64,000 nt of DNA from Cellvibrio sp. UBA7661 (GTDB lineage Bacteria > Pseudomonadota > Gammaproteobacteria > Pseudomonadales > Cellvibrionaceae). The stretch lies in assembly GCA_002483365.1 (NCBI GenBank), contig DLHT01000014.1, positions 1 through 64,000 of the forward strand. Direction: 5' to 3'. Position numbers and translations under genes: made by a program. The notes below the pieces were generated by a model. It saw only the letters and a list, made by a program, of their open reading frames with translations, made no database searches and was not told where the DNA came from. Below are positions 1-8,498 of the stretch, one piece after another; the stretch's first letter is position 1, and each line of letters begins with the position of its first letter.

Positions 1-24
1 AGGGTGGGGTTTGTCAGCAATCTG

Positions 25-47
25 TCGCCGTTAAACGGCGATTTTTT
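25..47 (+). terminator. Rho-independent terminator of a gene upstream of the window
   Basis: A six-pair stem TCGCCG/CGGCGA closes a TTAAA loop and is followed by six T residues on the plus strand. No plus-strand gene precedes it inside the window, so it should end a gene lying before base 1. The next gene converges on it from the right. Confidence 0.75.
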
Positions 48-73
48 ATTTCATGTATGCACAAACAAATTCG

Positions 74-1012
74 TTACAACAATTCTCGTACATAAGTCGC
101 TAATACCTGTGGATTAGGATTACCGGCAAGCTCTTCCGGCAACTTCTTCACATGCCAAATCACAGTCCAATCCAAAGACTCACCAGGTGCCAAGGACACC
201 GAGGCTCCCTGTTGCTTCATCTCAATAAAAATATGCTCAACATGAGTAAATATCTCAACCTCACGCTCACCATCTGCGATAGCGGCTGGAGGGTTATCCG
301 CAAATTCTTTTACCAATAGATAACCGTCATCAATATATGCCACCCATCCTTCTTTACCATCCTGCATGGCTTTGTGATGATCAGTACGGATTTTTTTTGC
401 ATCGTAGTCATACCAGGTCAGATCACCAATACTTTGCACATCCAACGGATAAAAAATCCCACTGATAACATCCGTCTCACCGCGAGGATAAAACAGACTA
501 CCCGATGGAGGTAAACGGGTGACTTCAAGAGGAGCAACATGCTTTGCTTTTGTGCTGTGATTGGTAATGCGATAGGTCACCGCAATACGATCAACGCCGC
601 TGGGCAAATAGGTTTTGGTAAATTGATAGCCGGTTTTTGGATCAACCTCGCTGGTGAGGACAATACGATCATCATCAGCACTCAATTTATAAGGTTTGCT
701 ATCAAGAACATCTATGGGTGGCCAACCCCACTCAGTTTGAGGGCTTGACCAAAAGACAGTACCCCAATCGGTAATCCGATCAAGATCTGCAATTTGCACT
801 AAAAGCTCATGACCATCATATTTGAGCGAAGAAACACGTCCAGCGACTTTGGGCATAATTTCCATACGGATTTTGCCCTGCTTGATATAAATCCGCGAAC
901 CGTCCTGTTTGCAAAACTCAGGCAACGAAGCCGCATCCTGACTGCTTTTGCCACATCCGGACAACATCATCACAATGGTCAGGAATGCGATCAGGGAATA
1001 GCGTTTACTCAT
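74..1012 (-). CDS. DUF4380 family lipoprotein
   Basis: Predicted envelope lipoprotein of 312 residues. The N terminus has a hydrophobic signal sequence ending in a lipobox LSGC, with Cys20 as the likely lipidation site. The rest has the look of the DUF4380 family, an aldose-epimerase-like beta-sandwich fold (KAGRVSSLKYDGHE-type opening and a long beta-rich body). Members are secreted proteins of unknown substrate, sometimes found with carbohydrate-use genes. The gene stands alone, with cnoX about 130 bases upstream in the same direction. The family assignment is by pattern and no substrate can be given. The ATG at 1012 is chosen because the signal sequence starts there. Confidence 0.8.
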   Translation of the reverse strand: MSKRYSLIAFLTIVMMLSGCGKSSQDAASLPEFCKQDGSRIYIKQGKIRMEIMPKVAGRVSSLKYDGHELLVQIADLDRITDWGTVFWSSPQTEWGWPPIDVLDSKPYKLSADDDRIVLTSEVDPKTGYQFTKTYLPSGVDRIAVTYRITNHSTKAKHVAPLEVTRLPPSGSLFYPRGETDVISGIFYPLDVQSIGDLTWYDYDAKKIRTDHHKAMQDGKEGWVAYIDDGYLLVKEFADNPPAAIADGEREVEIFTHVEHIFIEMKQQGASVSLAPGESLDWTVIWHVKKLPEELAGNPNPQVLATYVRELL

Positions 1013-1146
1013 TGTCTATCATAATCCTCTAGCAGCTTTACGCCGCCATTAAGGCCAAGCCCTTACGGGCGCTTGTTACGGCTTTTTTACAGATCCTCAA
1101 GTGTACCCACTTTTGTTCGCATCGACTATTTAACATCGGGTAAAGC

Positions 1147-2007
1147 CTAGTAAAGCAAGGTAAATAACTTGCGCTGATATTCAATTGCCAAAGGATCAGC
1201 CTTCCCTAATGCAGCAATAATGGACGTAAAAGTTTTGCGCGCCTCGCCCTCTGTAAAGCTGCGGTCTTTGCGCAACACTTCCAACAAATGTTCCAATGCA
1301 GGGCGATACTGGGACTCTTGGTGGTATTGCAATGCAAGTTGATAACGCACCGATAAATCATGGGGAGCCTTGATATAGGCAGCCTCAAGTGCCGCTAACT
1401 CCGGTGTTTTAGCCGCCTGTTTTTTCAGGATAATCTGCGCTATCAGCTGTTCATACCGTGCATCCCGATCGGCCATTTTGATGCTGGATAATAGCGTTTC
1501 TGCTTCATCAAACCGATTTAACTCGATATGGCACTGGGCAATCAGTAACGCGATTGCCGGTAACTGTTTTGATGCATCATAAGCCTGGCGCAACAATGGC
1601 AACGCCTCCGCAAACTGCGCCATCGCCATCAATTCCTGAGCTTGCTGAAGCGGTGCCTCCCAAGGCTTAGGCAAATATTTTGCCAACACTTCCCGTACCT
1701 GCACTTCAGGCAGCGCACCGGTAAAACCATCAACTGGCTGACCATTTTGCATAATCATTACTGTAGGCAAACTACGCACACCGAACTGTGAAGAAATCAT
1801 TTGTTGGTCATCCGCATTGACTCTGGCAAGTAAAAACGCACCCGTATATTCAGTGGCAAGTTTTTCCAATATCGGCATTAAATTTTTACAGGGACCACAC
1901 CATTCAGCCCAAAAATCAATCACAACAGGGCGCTGAAAAGACTCATCAATCAGATATTGTTGGGCGTTGTCCAGGGTGATATCGACAACCGCTAACGGCA
2001 TAGTCAT
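1147..2007 (-). CDS. cnoX: Thioredoxin-domain TPR co-chaperone CnoX (YbbN)
   Basis: 286 residues: an N-terminal thioredoxin fold with the active site WCGPC (Cys37 and Cys40), then tetratricopeptide-like helices to the end. This is the CnoX/YbbN layout, a redox-linked holdase that protects proteins from oxidation and passes them to DnaK or GroEL. Escherichia coli CnoX has a degenerate active site. This protein keeps both cysteines, so it may also act as an oxidoreductase, as reported for some other CnoX proteins. Only five bases separate it from yaeQ upstream, so the two are probably co-transcribed. A GGAG sequence lies nine bases before the ATG at 2007. A second ATG two codons in is possible. 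Confidence 0.92.
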   Translation of the reverse strand: MTMPLAVVDITLDNAQQYLIDESFQRPVVIDFWAEWCGPCKNLMPILEKLATEYTGAFLLARVNADDQQMISSQFGVRSLPTVMIMQNGQPVDGFTGALPEVQVREVLAKYLPKPWEAPLQQAQELMAMAQFAEALPLLRQAYDASKQLPAIALLIAQCHIELNRFDEAETLLSSIKMADRDARYEQLIAQIILKKQAAKTPELAALEAAYIKAPHDLSVRYQLALQYHQESQYRPALEHLLEVLRKDRSFTEGEARKTFTSIIAALGKADPLAIEYQRKLFTLLY

Positions 2008-2012
2008 GTCAT

Positions 2013-2546
2013 TTACTCCAGTTCACGCAAGCTGATCGTCACAGCAGTTGTTGCGTTTGAAACATAAGCGATAGATTCAGTAATAGTGACGCTGAGGTTC
2101 ATCGTTTTATCAACCAGCGCGACCAACTGTTGCAACTCGTCAGGGGAAAAACAATGTATTTCCACTTTGGGTAATGCACCGATAGCAGCGGAATTGGTTT
2201 TCCACCATACGTCCATACCACGCCCATAGCTGAATACTTTTACTTTTTGCGCTTGGCTGGATGCTTTTTTCAAACGATCCGGGGATGGCTGCCCTACTTC
2301 GATCCATTCGAGAATAGTGCCGTTATCGTGTTTTAACCACAAATCCGGCTCATCCATAGAAGACAAGCCCTTGGTAAAGGTTAAATTTTCCGCGGCCCGG
2401 AAACAAAAGGCTAGAATACGCACCATCATACGTTCGATGGTTTCTGACGGATGCAAAGCGATTGTTAAATTAAAATCACTGAACACTGAGCGATCTACAT
2501 CTGACAGTGTCAGATTCGCCTTATAAATAGTTGCTTTTTCAGCCAC
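2013..2546 (-). CDS. yaeQ: YaeQ family protein
   Basis: 177 residues, the usual length for YaeQ. The N terminus (MAEKATIYKANL) and the internal EPDLWLKHDNGTILEW and GQPSPDRLKKAS stretches are typical of the family. YaeQ has a PD-(D/E)XK nuclease-like fold, and the Glu/Asp plus Gln-Pro-Ser segment sits where the fold places its metal-binding residues. A cellular role is not settled: the gene was first found as a suppressor of loss of the elongation factor RfaH. It is the first gene of a two-gene unit with cnoX and is divergent from the pseudouridine synthase gene, with 55 bases between them. Confidence 0.9.
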   Translation of the reverse strand: MAEKATIYKANLTLSDVDRSVFSDFNLTIALHPSETIERMMVRILAFCFRAAENLTFTKGLSSMDEPDLWLKHDNGTILEWIEVGQPSPDRLKKASSQAQKVKVFSYGRGMDVWWKTNSAAIGALPKVEIHCFSPDELQQLVALVDKTMNLSVTITESIAYVSNATTAVTISLRELE

Positions 2547-2601
2547 AGATACCTCACCTCAATACCCAGGTTTTTAGCCTGGCTTTTTAATCCAGCTTTA
2601 C

Positions 2602-3429
2602 ATGAGAACGCAGTTTACCAAAATGCCGAACACTTTTGATTTCACCACCACATCAAACCAAACCGCTGTGGATTTCCTTGCCGAAAAAACCGGACTGCCC
2701 AAAGCACGCATCAAAGATGCAATGAATAAAGGTGCTTGTTGGTGGAAAATAAAAGGCAAATTGCTGCGTTTACGCCGTGCCAGTAAAGATTTGCCCGCTG
2801 GCACCCGGATCCAGCTTTACTATGACGAACAAGTCCTCAGCCGTCTTCCCTCTGCAGGACAATTGATGCTTGATAAAGGCCGCTACAGCATTTGGTACAA
2901 ACCTCATGGAATGCTGGCACAAGGGTCGCAATGGGGGGATCATTGCAGCTTACTGCGCTGGGTGGAGGTCGAATACAAACGCGAATGTTTTTTAATCCAT
3001 CGCCTTGATGCTGATGCTGCGGGGCTGATGATGATTGCACACGATTCAAAAGCCGCCGCCCTACTCTCCCAATTATTTCAAAGCCGCGATTTAAAAAAAT
3101 ATTACTTTGCACAAGTCACAGGTGAACTCAAAACCGCACACTTACGCATTGATCAACCGCTGGACGGTAAAGAATCCATCAGTATCGTAAATACGCTTAG
3201 GGTGAACGACGATCACCTATCGACACTAGTGGAAGTATTAATTGAAACCGGGCGTAAACACCAAATACGCCGTCACCTATCGGGTATTGGCCACCCGATT
3301 GTAGGAGACCGTGTATACGGCACCCCAAGTAAAACCCCTTTGCAACTTCTTGCTTATAAAATTGAATTTCGCTGCCCAATCAGCAAACAACTGATCCAAT
3401 TAGAACTCCCCAAGCACTTACATTTGTAA
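2602..3429 (+). CDS. RluA-family RNA pseudouridine synthase
   Basis: 275 residues. Residues about 22-75 form a small S4-like RNA-binding region, followed by the catalytic domain. The catalytic aspartate is Asp136 in the motif HRLDADAAG. Most family members read HRLDxxTSG, so the Thr-Ser pair is replaced by Ala-Ala here. The later motif GRKHQIRRHL and the GDRVYG segment are well kept, so the enzyme should be active. It isomerises uridine to pseudouridine in rRNA or tRNA; the exact site cannot be read from sequence. It is divergent from yaeQ. The ATG at 2602 has only a weak ribosome-binding site, and the ATG at 2623 is an alternative. Confidence 0.85.
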   Translation: MRTQFTKMPNTFDFTTTSNQTAVDFLAEKTGLPKARIKDAMNKGACWWKIKGKLLRLRRASKDLPAGTRIQLYYDEQVLSRLPSAGQLMLDKGRYSIWYKPHGMLAQGSQWGDHCSLLRWVEVEYKRECFLIHRLDADAAGLMMIAHDSKAAALLSQLFQSRDLKKYYFAQVTGELKTAHLRIDQPLDGKESISIVNTLRVNDDHLSTLVEVLIETGRKHQIRRHLSGIGHPIVGDRVYGTPSKTPLQLLAYKIEFRCPISKQLIQLELPKHLHL

Positions 3430-3538
3430 CAAGACGTTGTTGTCAAAAAAATATAGGCTGAGCTGAATCCAATAATGGGATTATTGAATCAAAACTAACA
3501 ATAACGACTCATCACTAATATTGATCAAAGGATTATCT

Positions 3539-4780
3539 ATGAGCTTACCCTTCACTCCTGATTCAGATCGAATCATCACGCTGGATGTGCTCAGAGGGAT
3601 TGCGCTATTTGGCATCCTCTACGCCCATATGATTTTTTGGTACGCCGGCGGCCCCCTGCCAGAAGAAACCTATCAACTTTATAAAGACATTGGCAGCGGC
3701 CTTGCCATTGGCACTTACATGATTTTTATCATCAGTAAATTTTTTGCCATCTTTTCATTTTTATTTGGCCTGAGTTTTTATATCCAAATAGACAAACTGG
3801 CACAACGTCACCAACCGATTGTCACGCGCTTTGCCTGGCGGCTCACCATACTGGGAGTAATTGGTATTTTGCATCACATTTTTTGGCGCGCCGATATTTT
3901 AACAATTTATGTTCCCCTTGGCTTTTTACTGTTGTTTTTCCGTAACCTTAGCAATAAAACGCTGCTTATTATTGGATCGCTTTTGGTATTGAATATCCCT
4001 ACCAAATGCGCAGAATTAATTTCCATTGTGGTGCGCGATCAATTACAACTCATTCAAGAAGATCACAAAGCAGCGGGGGCTGCTTATTATGAAATCATCA
4101 AAAACGGCAGTTTCACCCAAATGCTTCAACACAATATCTATGCCGTATCGGAGAAATTTAATTATCAAATCAATAGCGGCCGCGGATTTATTACATTTGG
4201 TTTCTTTTTACTGGGAATGTTGGCTGGACGTATGCAGTGGTTTTCACATATAGAACAGCATCGCTCATTGTTCGTATCAGTACTAAAAAGAAGTGCCTGG
4301 GTATTGTTAATCGCTCTTTTGGTGGGCTTGGCATTTAGCGCAAGCAGTTTCATTCTGAAAGTAGATTTTGAAAAAGCACCGCTTGCAGGATGGGCAGGAG
4401 GTTTCATTTTGGAATTTTTTAATGCCAGCCTGACTCTCATTTATATCACCGGAATCAGCCTGTTAATGCTAAAACCAAAATGGGAAAGCCGTTTAAAACC
4501 ATTAGCCAGCGTTGGAAAAATGGCATTAACTACTTACTTATCCCAATCGGTTATCGGCGTTTTCCTATTTTTTAATATAGGCTTTGGATTATTCACGCTC
4601 ACAAGCCCAGGTCAAAATGCACTTTTATGCATTATTATTTTTACGCTACAAATTGTGATTTGCCGTTGGTGGCTGAAGCACTTTAATTACGGCCCGATAG
4701 AATGGCTCTGGCGATCCGCAACAGACCTAAAGTGGAAGCCATTAATGAAACAGCAATTACCCGGATTAAAGACTGAATAA
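3539..4780 (+). CDS. DUF418 family inner-membrane protein
   Basis: 413 residues with about ten hydrophobic segments. The N-terminal RIITLDVLRGIALFGIL motif and the C-terminal DUF418 region (GKMALTTYLSQS, then GPIEWLWR) are typical of the YeiB-like family. These proteins resemble acyltransferase-3-type membrane proteins and their substrate is unknown. The ATG at 3539 is preferred over an in-frame TTG at 3521 because AAAGGA lies six bases before it. The gene stands alone and ends at a strong bidirectional terminator shared with the convergent chitinase gene. Confidence 0.88.
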   Translation: MSLPFTPDSDRIITLDVLRGIALFGILYAHMIFWYAGGPLPEETYQLYKDIGSGLAIGTYMIFIISKFFAIFSFLFGLSFYIQIDKLAQRHQPIVTRFAWRLTILGVIGILHHIFWRADILTIYVPLGFLLLFFRNLSNKTLLIIGSLLVLNIPTKCAELISIVVRDQLQLIQEDHKAAGAAYYEIIKNGSFTQMLQHNIYAVSEKFNYQINSGRGFITFGFFLLGMLAGRMQWFSHIEQHRSLFVSVLKRSAWVLLIALLVGLAFSASSFILKVDFEKAPLAGWAGGFILEFFNASLTLIYITGISLLMLKPKWESRLKPLASVGKMALTTYLSQSVIGVFLFFNIGFGLFTLTSPGQNALLCIIIFTLQIVICRWWLKHFNYGPIEWLWRSATDLKWKPLMKQQLPGLKTE

Positions 4781-4811
4781 ACACAGTGCCGAACAATGAT
4801 CTATACCCAAT

Positions 4812-4848
4812 AAAAAATCCCCATCGATCAGTTCGATGGGGATTTTTT
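4812..4848. terminator. Bidirectional terminator between DUF418 gene and chitinase
   Basis: A 16-pair perfect inverted repeat with a five-base loop has a core of ATCCCCATCGA/TCGATGGGGAT and is bounded by A6 and T6 runs. It therefore works as an intrinsic terminator in both directions and serves both convergent genes. Confidence 0.92.
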
Positions 4849-4875
4849 ATTTACGCAACAATGAATTAACAGGCA

Positions 4876-6549
4876 CTAGTTACATTGGTTATCCAATGCG
4901 CAAGCTCTGACAGCATTGGAGAAGGAATAGCCCGTAACATAATCTTCCCATGTGGACCACGCCATAATGCCGCGCAAATCCGGATAGGTTTTTGCTGGTT
5001 TATAACCAGAGCCGCAATCACCTGAGCGCAAGCAACGCATAGCTGCTTTTACAACCATTGGATTGGTATAACCACTACCGGCCGCGGTGGGTGCAGTCGA
5101 TGCAGGTAATCCGATAATCACTTTGTTTGCGGGCAAGCCCAGATAGCTCACACCTGTGCTTCCAATTTGGAAACCTTCAATCAACGCCTCCGCCCATGCA
5201 ACCAACCCATCTTGGGTTGCAGAGTTATAGAACTGTCCATTTTTACCTGGCATTGAACCAGTATTGTAATACTGCATTTGGATCCAACTGATGTCATCGC
5301 GCAATGCGTTGATTAATGGCAAGTAAACACCCCAGTTGTATTGACCTAACCAATTGCCTGGTAAATTCGCACCAATGGTGTGTGCTGTTTCTGGAGCCAT
5401 AGTCAATAAGAAGTTGGAACCATAACGTGCTTTCAGGCGCTTGATTGCACGAACCAAATAATCAGCAGAATATTGCGGATTAGTGAGATTAATTTGTGCA
5501 TTAGGATTAGTGTGCAGGCCTTTTTCGGTATCGATATCAATACCGTCCAAACCAAATTGGTCTTTGATCGCGATAAAGGAATTTACAAAATTGTCTTCCT
5601 GCGTTTGCGTGGTCAAAACAAATGTTGCGTTAGCGCCACCAATCGACAATAACACTTTTTTGCCTTGTGCTTTTGCTGCGGCAATTTGCTGAGCGGTTGG
5701 ATTGTTTTGATATCCACCTTCATTACCCAAAAACAGCGAACCATCTGAATTGATACGCGGGAATGAAATATTTAATACAGTGTAGTTAGGAATTGAGGTC
5801 ATTTCTTCCAGGGGCCAATGCCAGTTTTCCCAATAACCGACAAGATCCCTACCATTATTAGTAATTACAGAACTTGCACTGGATGATGACAGGCTGGAAC
5901 GTGAAGAACTGGATGGCGCAATAGAAGAGCTTGAAGGTGTTACAGAAGAGCTGGAAACACTGGAAGCGCTGGCACCAGAACAGTTTCCACCCGCAGTCCA
6001 TGCATCTTGCCAGTACATACCAGTCCCCGGAGCATAAGCCCAGGTTGCTGTCGATGTACACCACCCTGGAATTTTACACGTGTATGTTCCACCCGCATTT
6101 GTCACTACCGCACCCAAACTGTAATTGGTACCAGCCGCATACGTCGGACAAAAGCCAATTGAACTGCTTGACACTGAACTGGATGAACGACTTGAACATA
6201 CAGAAGGATTACCTTCCGAACAGTTAACACCAGAACTGCTGACAGAAGAACGTGAGCTCGATGAGCGGGAACTGGGTGCAACACTTGAACTTGGAACAAC
6301 ACTTGATGCAGTGGTATCGCATACCCCATTGTCAGCCCAATGCTGCCATTGGCCTGACGAAGTTGTAGGGTCATTACCCTGTGTCCAGTAATTTGCAGTG
6401 TAAGCACGACCAGAATGTTGGACTTTATTGCCTTGGTTATAAACCGTATTACTTGCCCAGGAAGACAAACCAGCGCAGCTAACTGCCAGTACATCACTCG
6501 ATATCAATGATGCTCCGACTAAAGCACCTGTGAGAAATAAAGATTTCAT
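4876..6549 (-). CDS. Secreted modular GH18 chitinase (CBM5 - Cys-rich module - GH18)
   Basis: 557 residues. Parts in order: a signal peptide (1-22); a CBM5/12 chitin-binding module (about 24-77, with the aromatic AYTANYWTQGNDP motif); a polyserine linker; a second small module (133-190) with four cysteines and the motif GWC...AYAPGTGMYWQDAW, probably CBM73-like; another polyserine linker; and a GH18 catalytic domain from about 232. The GH18 motif DGIDIDTE is complete, with Glu342 as the catalytic acid, and the SIGG strand is at 302-305. It hydrolyses beta-1,4 GlcNAc links in chitin outside the cell. Long Ser linkers are characteristic of Cellvibrio secreted glycosidases. Two LacI-type palindromes and a promoter lie upstream. 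The second-module family is the least certain part. Confidence 0.95.
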   Translation of the reverse strand: MKSLFLTGALVGASLISSDVLAVSCAGLSSWASNTVYNQGNKVQHSGRAYTANYWTQGNDPTTSSGQWQHWADNGVCDTTASSVVPSSSVAPSSRSSSSRSSVSSSGVNCSEGNPSVCSSRSSSSVSSSSIGFCPTYAAGTNYSLGAVVTNAGGTYTCKIPGWCTSTATWAYAPGTGMYWQDAWTAGGNCSGASASSVSSSSVTPSSSSIAPSSSSRSSLSSSSASSVITNNGRDLVGYWENWHWPLEEMTSIPNYTVLNISFPRINSDGSLFLGNEGGYQNNPTAQQIAAAKAQGKKVLLSIGGANATFVLTTQTQEDNFVNSFIAIKDQFGLDGIDIDTEKGLHTNPNAQINLTNPQYSADYLVRAIKRLKARYGSNFLLTMAPETAHTIGANLPGNWLGQYNWGVYLPLINALRDDISWIQMQYYNTGSMPGKNGQFYNSATQDGLVAWAEALIEGFQIGSTGVSYLGLPANKVIIGLPASTAPTAAGSGYTNPMVVKAAMRCLRSGDCGSGYKPAKTYPDLRGIMAWSTWEDYVTGYSFSNAVRACALDNQCN

Positions 6550-6682
6550 CGACGTTACCTATCCTTTCATTATCGTTAGTTGAGGAAATACACATTGGCG
6601 AATGCAGCCATAGCGTCATCATCTTTACCCCAGAAAATTCACCGCAATATCCCCCTTGCTGCACACTTCTTCATATCGAAAA

Positions 6683-6696
6683 TGTCAACGTTGTCT
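6683..6696. promoter_or_regulatory. LacI-type operator, promoter-distal site of chitinase
   Basis: TGTCAACGTTGTCT matches the palindrome TGACAACGTTGTCA at 12 of 14 positions and has the CG centre typical of LacI-family operators. Its centre is 109 bases from that of the second copy at 6792-6805, a spacing that would allow looping by a tetrameric repressor. Read on the minus strand it contains TTGACA, a consensus -35 hexamer, though no good -10 follows. Confidence 0.6.
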
Positions 6697-6791
6697 ATCA
6701 TGTGGGCAAAACTACAGAGGATGCACACGGGAAAATAATGCATGTGATTTAAAATAAGATGATAAATGGAAAAGCTGGAAGAGCGCGCAAA

Positions 6792-6805
6792 AGACAACGT
6801 TGCCA
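6792..6805. promoter_or_regulatory. LacI-type operator at the chitinase transcription start
   Basis: AGACAACGTTGCCA matches TGACAACGTTGTCA at 12 of 14 positions. It begins two bases downstream of the -10 hexamer of the predicted chitinase promoter, so a bound repressor would cover the transcription start. No regulator gene is in the window. NagR-like LacI proteins that sense GlcNAc are candidates because the target gene is a chitinase. Confidence 0.65.
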
Positions 6806-6806
6806 G

Positions 6807-6835
6807 AGAATAAGTACATCTTTTGATCAAGGCAA
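6807..6835 (-). promoter_or_regulatory. Predicted sigma-70 promoter of the chitinase gene
   Basis: On the minus strand, TTGCCT (-35) is followed after exactly 17 bases by TATTCT (-10). The palindrome just downstream supports this as the regulated promoter. It lies about 260 bases before the chitinase ATG. Confidence 0.5.
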
Positions 6836-6909
6836 GCACTTTGGATATAAAAACATGAAAATAATGTTTTTTAAGTTATTTTAAGCGCCATTGAGGTAAA
6901 ACCCAGATA

Positions 6910-6941
6910 AAAAAATGCCCCGTTGTCCGGGGCATTTTTTT
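6910..6941 (-). terminator. Intrinsic terminator after lysS
   Basis: An ATGCCCCG/CGGGGCAT stem with a short loop, flanked by A5 and T7 runs, lies immediately downstream of the lysS stop codon. It ends the prfB-lysS unit and could also terminate from the other strand. Confidence 0.9.
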
Positions 6942-6952
6942 GAAGGCAGAGA

Positions 6953-8449
6953 TTATTCAGGACGCATGTGAGGGAACAACAAAACATCCCTGATGGAAGG
7001 TGCATTAGCAAAAAGCATGATCAAACGGTCGATACCGATGCCCTCTCCTGCCGTTGGCGGCAAGCCATACTCAAGCGCGCGGACAAAGTCTGCATCGTAG
7101 TGCATAGCCTCGTCATCGCCCGCATCTTTCTCTCGCACCTGTTGCATGAAACGCTCAGCCTGGTCTTCTGCATCGTTCAACTCCGAGAACCCATTCGCCA
7201 ATTCACGACCACCGATAAAAAACTCAAATCGATCAGTTACAGCAGGATTTTCATCGTTGCGGCGCGCCAAGGGCGACACTTCAATTGGATACTCAGTGAT
7301 AAATGTTGGCTGATCCAATTTGTGCTCGACAGTTTCCTCGAAAATCTCGATATGGATTTTGCCAAGGCCATAAGAATCTTTTACTTCAATACCCAAATCT
7401 TTGGCGGCTTTAGTGGCGCCCTCCATAGTGCTCAATTGTTCGCGGGTAATTTGTGGATTGTAATGGAGAACCGAATCAAATACAGACATGCGAGTAAATG
7501 GTTTACCAAAATCGTATTCGCTGGTTTGGTATTTCAATACCGTTCCACCCGTCACTTCAATGCATAATTTACGCAACAAGTCTTCGGTCAAGTCCATCAA
7601 GTCTTTGTAATCTGCATAGGCTTGATAGAATTCCATCATAGTGAATTCAGGATTGTGACGAGTAGAAACACCTTCATTGCGGAAGTTACGGTTGATTTCA
7701 AATACACGCTCGAAACCACCGACAACCAAACGCTTCAAATATAATTCTGGCGCGATACGTAAAAACATCTCCATATCTAACGCATTGTGATGTGTAATAA
7801 ATGGCTTAGCTGACGCACCGCCAGGAATAACATGCAGCATCGGTGTTTCAACTTCCATGAAACCACAACCGCTCATGTAATTGCGGATAAAACTGATGCA
7901 CTGCGAACGCAAACGGAAAGTGTCACGCACTTCAGGGTTCACAATCAAATCAACATAACGTTGGCGGTAACGAATTTCCTGATCGCTCAAACCGTGGTAT
8001 TTATCGGGCAACGGCCGCAGCGATTTGGTGAGTAGCTGGTACTCTTCAAGGTTTACATATAAGTCACCTTTACCCGATTTATGCAACGCACCTTTTACAC
8101 CAACAATATCGCCAATGTCCCACAAGCCCCATGTATCTTTAATCACTTCTTGTGCAGCTTTATCAGCATATAACTGAATCGAACCATCACCATCTTGCAG
8201 CACCATAAATGGACCGCGCTTGGCCATAATACGCCCGGCAACACTCACCACGTGGTTTAATGCTTCCAACTCTTCTTTGGTTTTTTCACCAAAAGCAGCC
8301 TGCAAATCTACACTCTTATCAGCACGACGAAAATCATTCGGGAAGGCATTACCCTTCTCGCGAATGGCAGCCAACTTATGACGGCGCTCGGCAATCAGTT
8401 TGTTTTCATCCTGTGCTTCTACTTGTGGTGATTGGGTTTCGTTGCTCAT
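6953..8449 (-). CDS. lysS: Lysyl-tRNA synthetase, class II
   Basis: About 498 residues, close to the 505 of Escherichia coli LysS. An N-terminal OB-fold anticodon-binding domain (VSVAGRIMAKRGPF, FMVLQDGDGSIQLY) is followed by the class II catalytic core with motif 2 (ERVFEINRNFRNEG) and motif 3 (GIGIDRLIMLF). It charges tRNA-Lys with lysine in the cytoplasm. It follows prfB by about 40-50 bases, the conserved prfB-lysS operon. The ATG at 8449 is chosen; a GTG three codons upstream (8458) is also in frame, and neither has a strong ribosome-binding site. Confidence 0.97.
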   Translation of the reverse strand: MSNETQSPQVEAQDENKLIAERRHKLAAIREKGNAFPNDFRRADKSVDLQAAFGEKTKEELEALNHVVSVAGRIMAKRGPFMVLQDGDGSIQLYADKAAQEVIKDTWGLWDIGDIVGVKGALHKSGKGDLYVNLEEYQLLTKSLRPLPDKYHGLSDQEIRYRQRYVDLIVNPEVRDTFRLRSQCISFIRNYMSGCGFMEVETPMLHVIPGGASAKPFITHHNALDMEMFLRIAPELYLKRLVVGGFERVFEINRNFRNEGVSTRHNPEFTMMEFYQAYADYKDLMDLTEDLLRKLCIEVTGGTVLKYQTSEYDFGKPFTRMSVFDSVLHYNPQITREQLSTMEGATKAAKDLGIEVKDSYGLGKIHIEIFEETVEHKLDQPTFITEYPIEVSPLARRNDENPAVTDRFEFFIGGRELANGFSELNDAEDQAERFMQQVREKDAGDDEAMHYDADFVRALEYGLPPTAGEGIGIDRLIMLFANAPSIRDVLLFPHMRPE

Positions 8450-8498
8450 AGTGTTCACTAAAGTTGAATTAAAAATATAAGATTAAGGCCAGTAAAAA

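Larger units (their letters stand above)
6550..6952. other. Chitinase regulatory region (about 400 bases, no gene)
   Basis: No coding sequence is supported here. From left to right it holds the chitinase leader with an AGG ribosome-binding element, a LacI-type palindrome at 6683-6696, a second at 6792-6805, a sigma-70-like promoter at 6807-6835 facing the chitinase, an A/T-rich stretch, and the lysS terminator at 6910-6941. The promoter-distal leader would be about 250 bases long, which leaves room for further control. Confidence 0.7.

Noticed and set aside
1042..1092. Terminator after cnoX
   Set aside because: AGCGCCC/GGGCTT is a short imperfect stem with no T run on the minus strand. Support is too weak to list.
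5880..6310. Repeated serine-coding DNA as a CRISPR-like or microsatellite array
   Set aside because: Units are irregular and in frame, and they encode the polyserine linkers usual in Cellvibrio-type secreted enzymes.
6968..7567. A 199-codon plus-strand open frame opposite lysS
   Set aside because: It lies wholly antisense to a clear lysS gene, has no ribosome-binding site, and its product has no family-like pattern. It is a by-product of lysS codon use.
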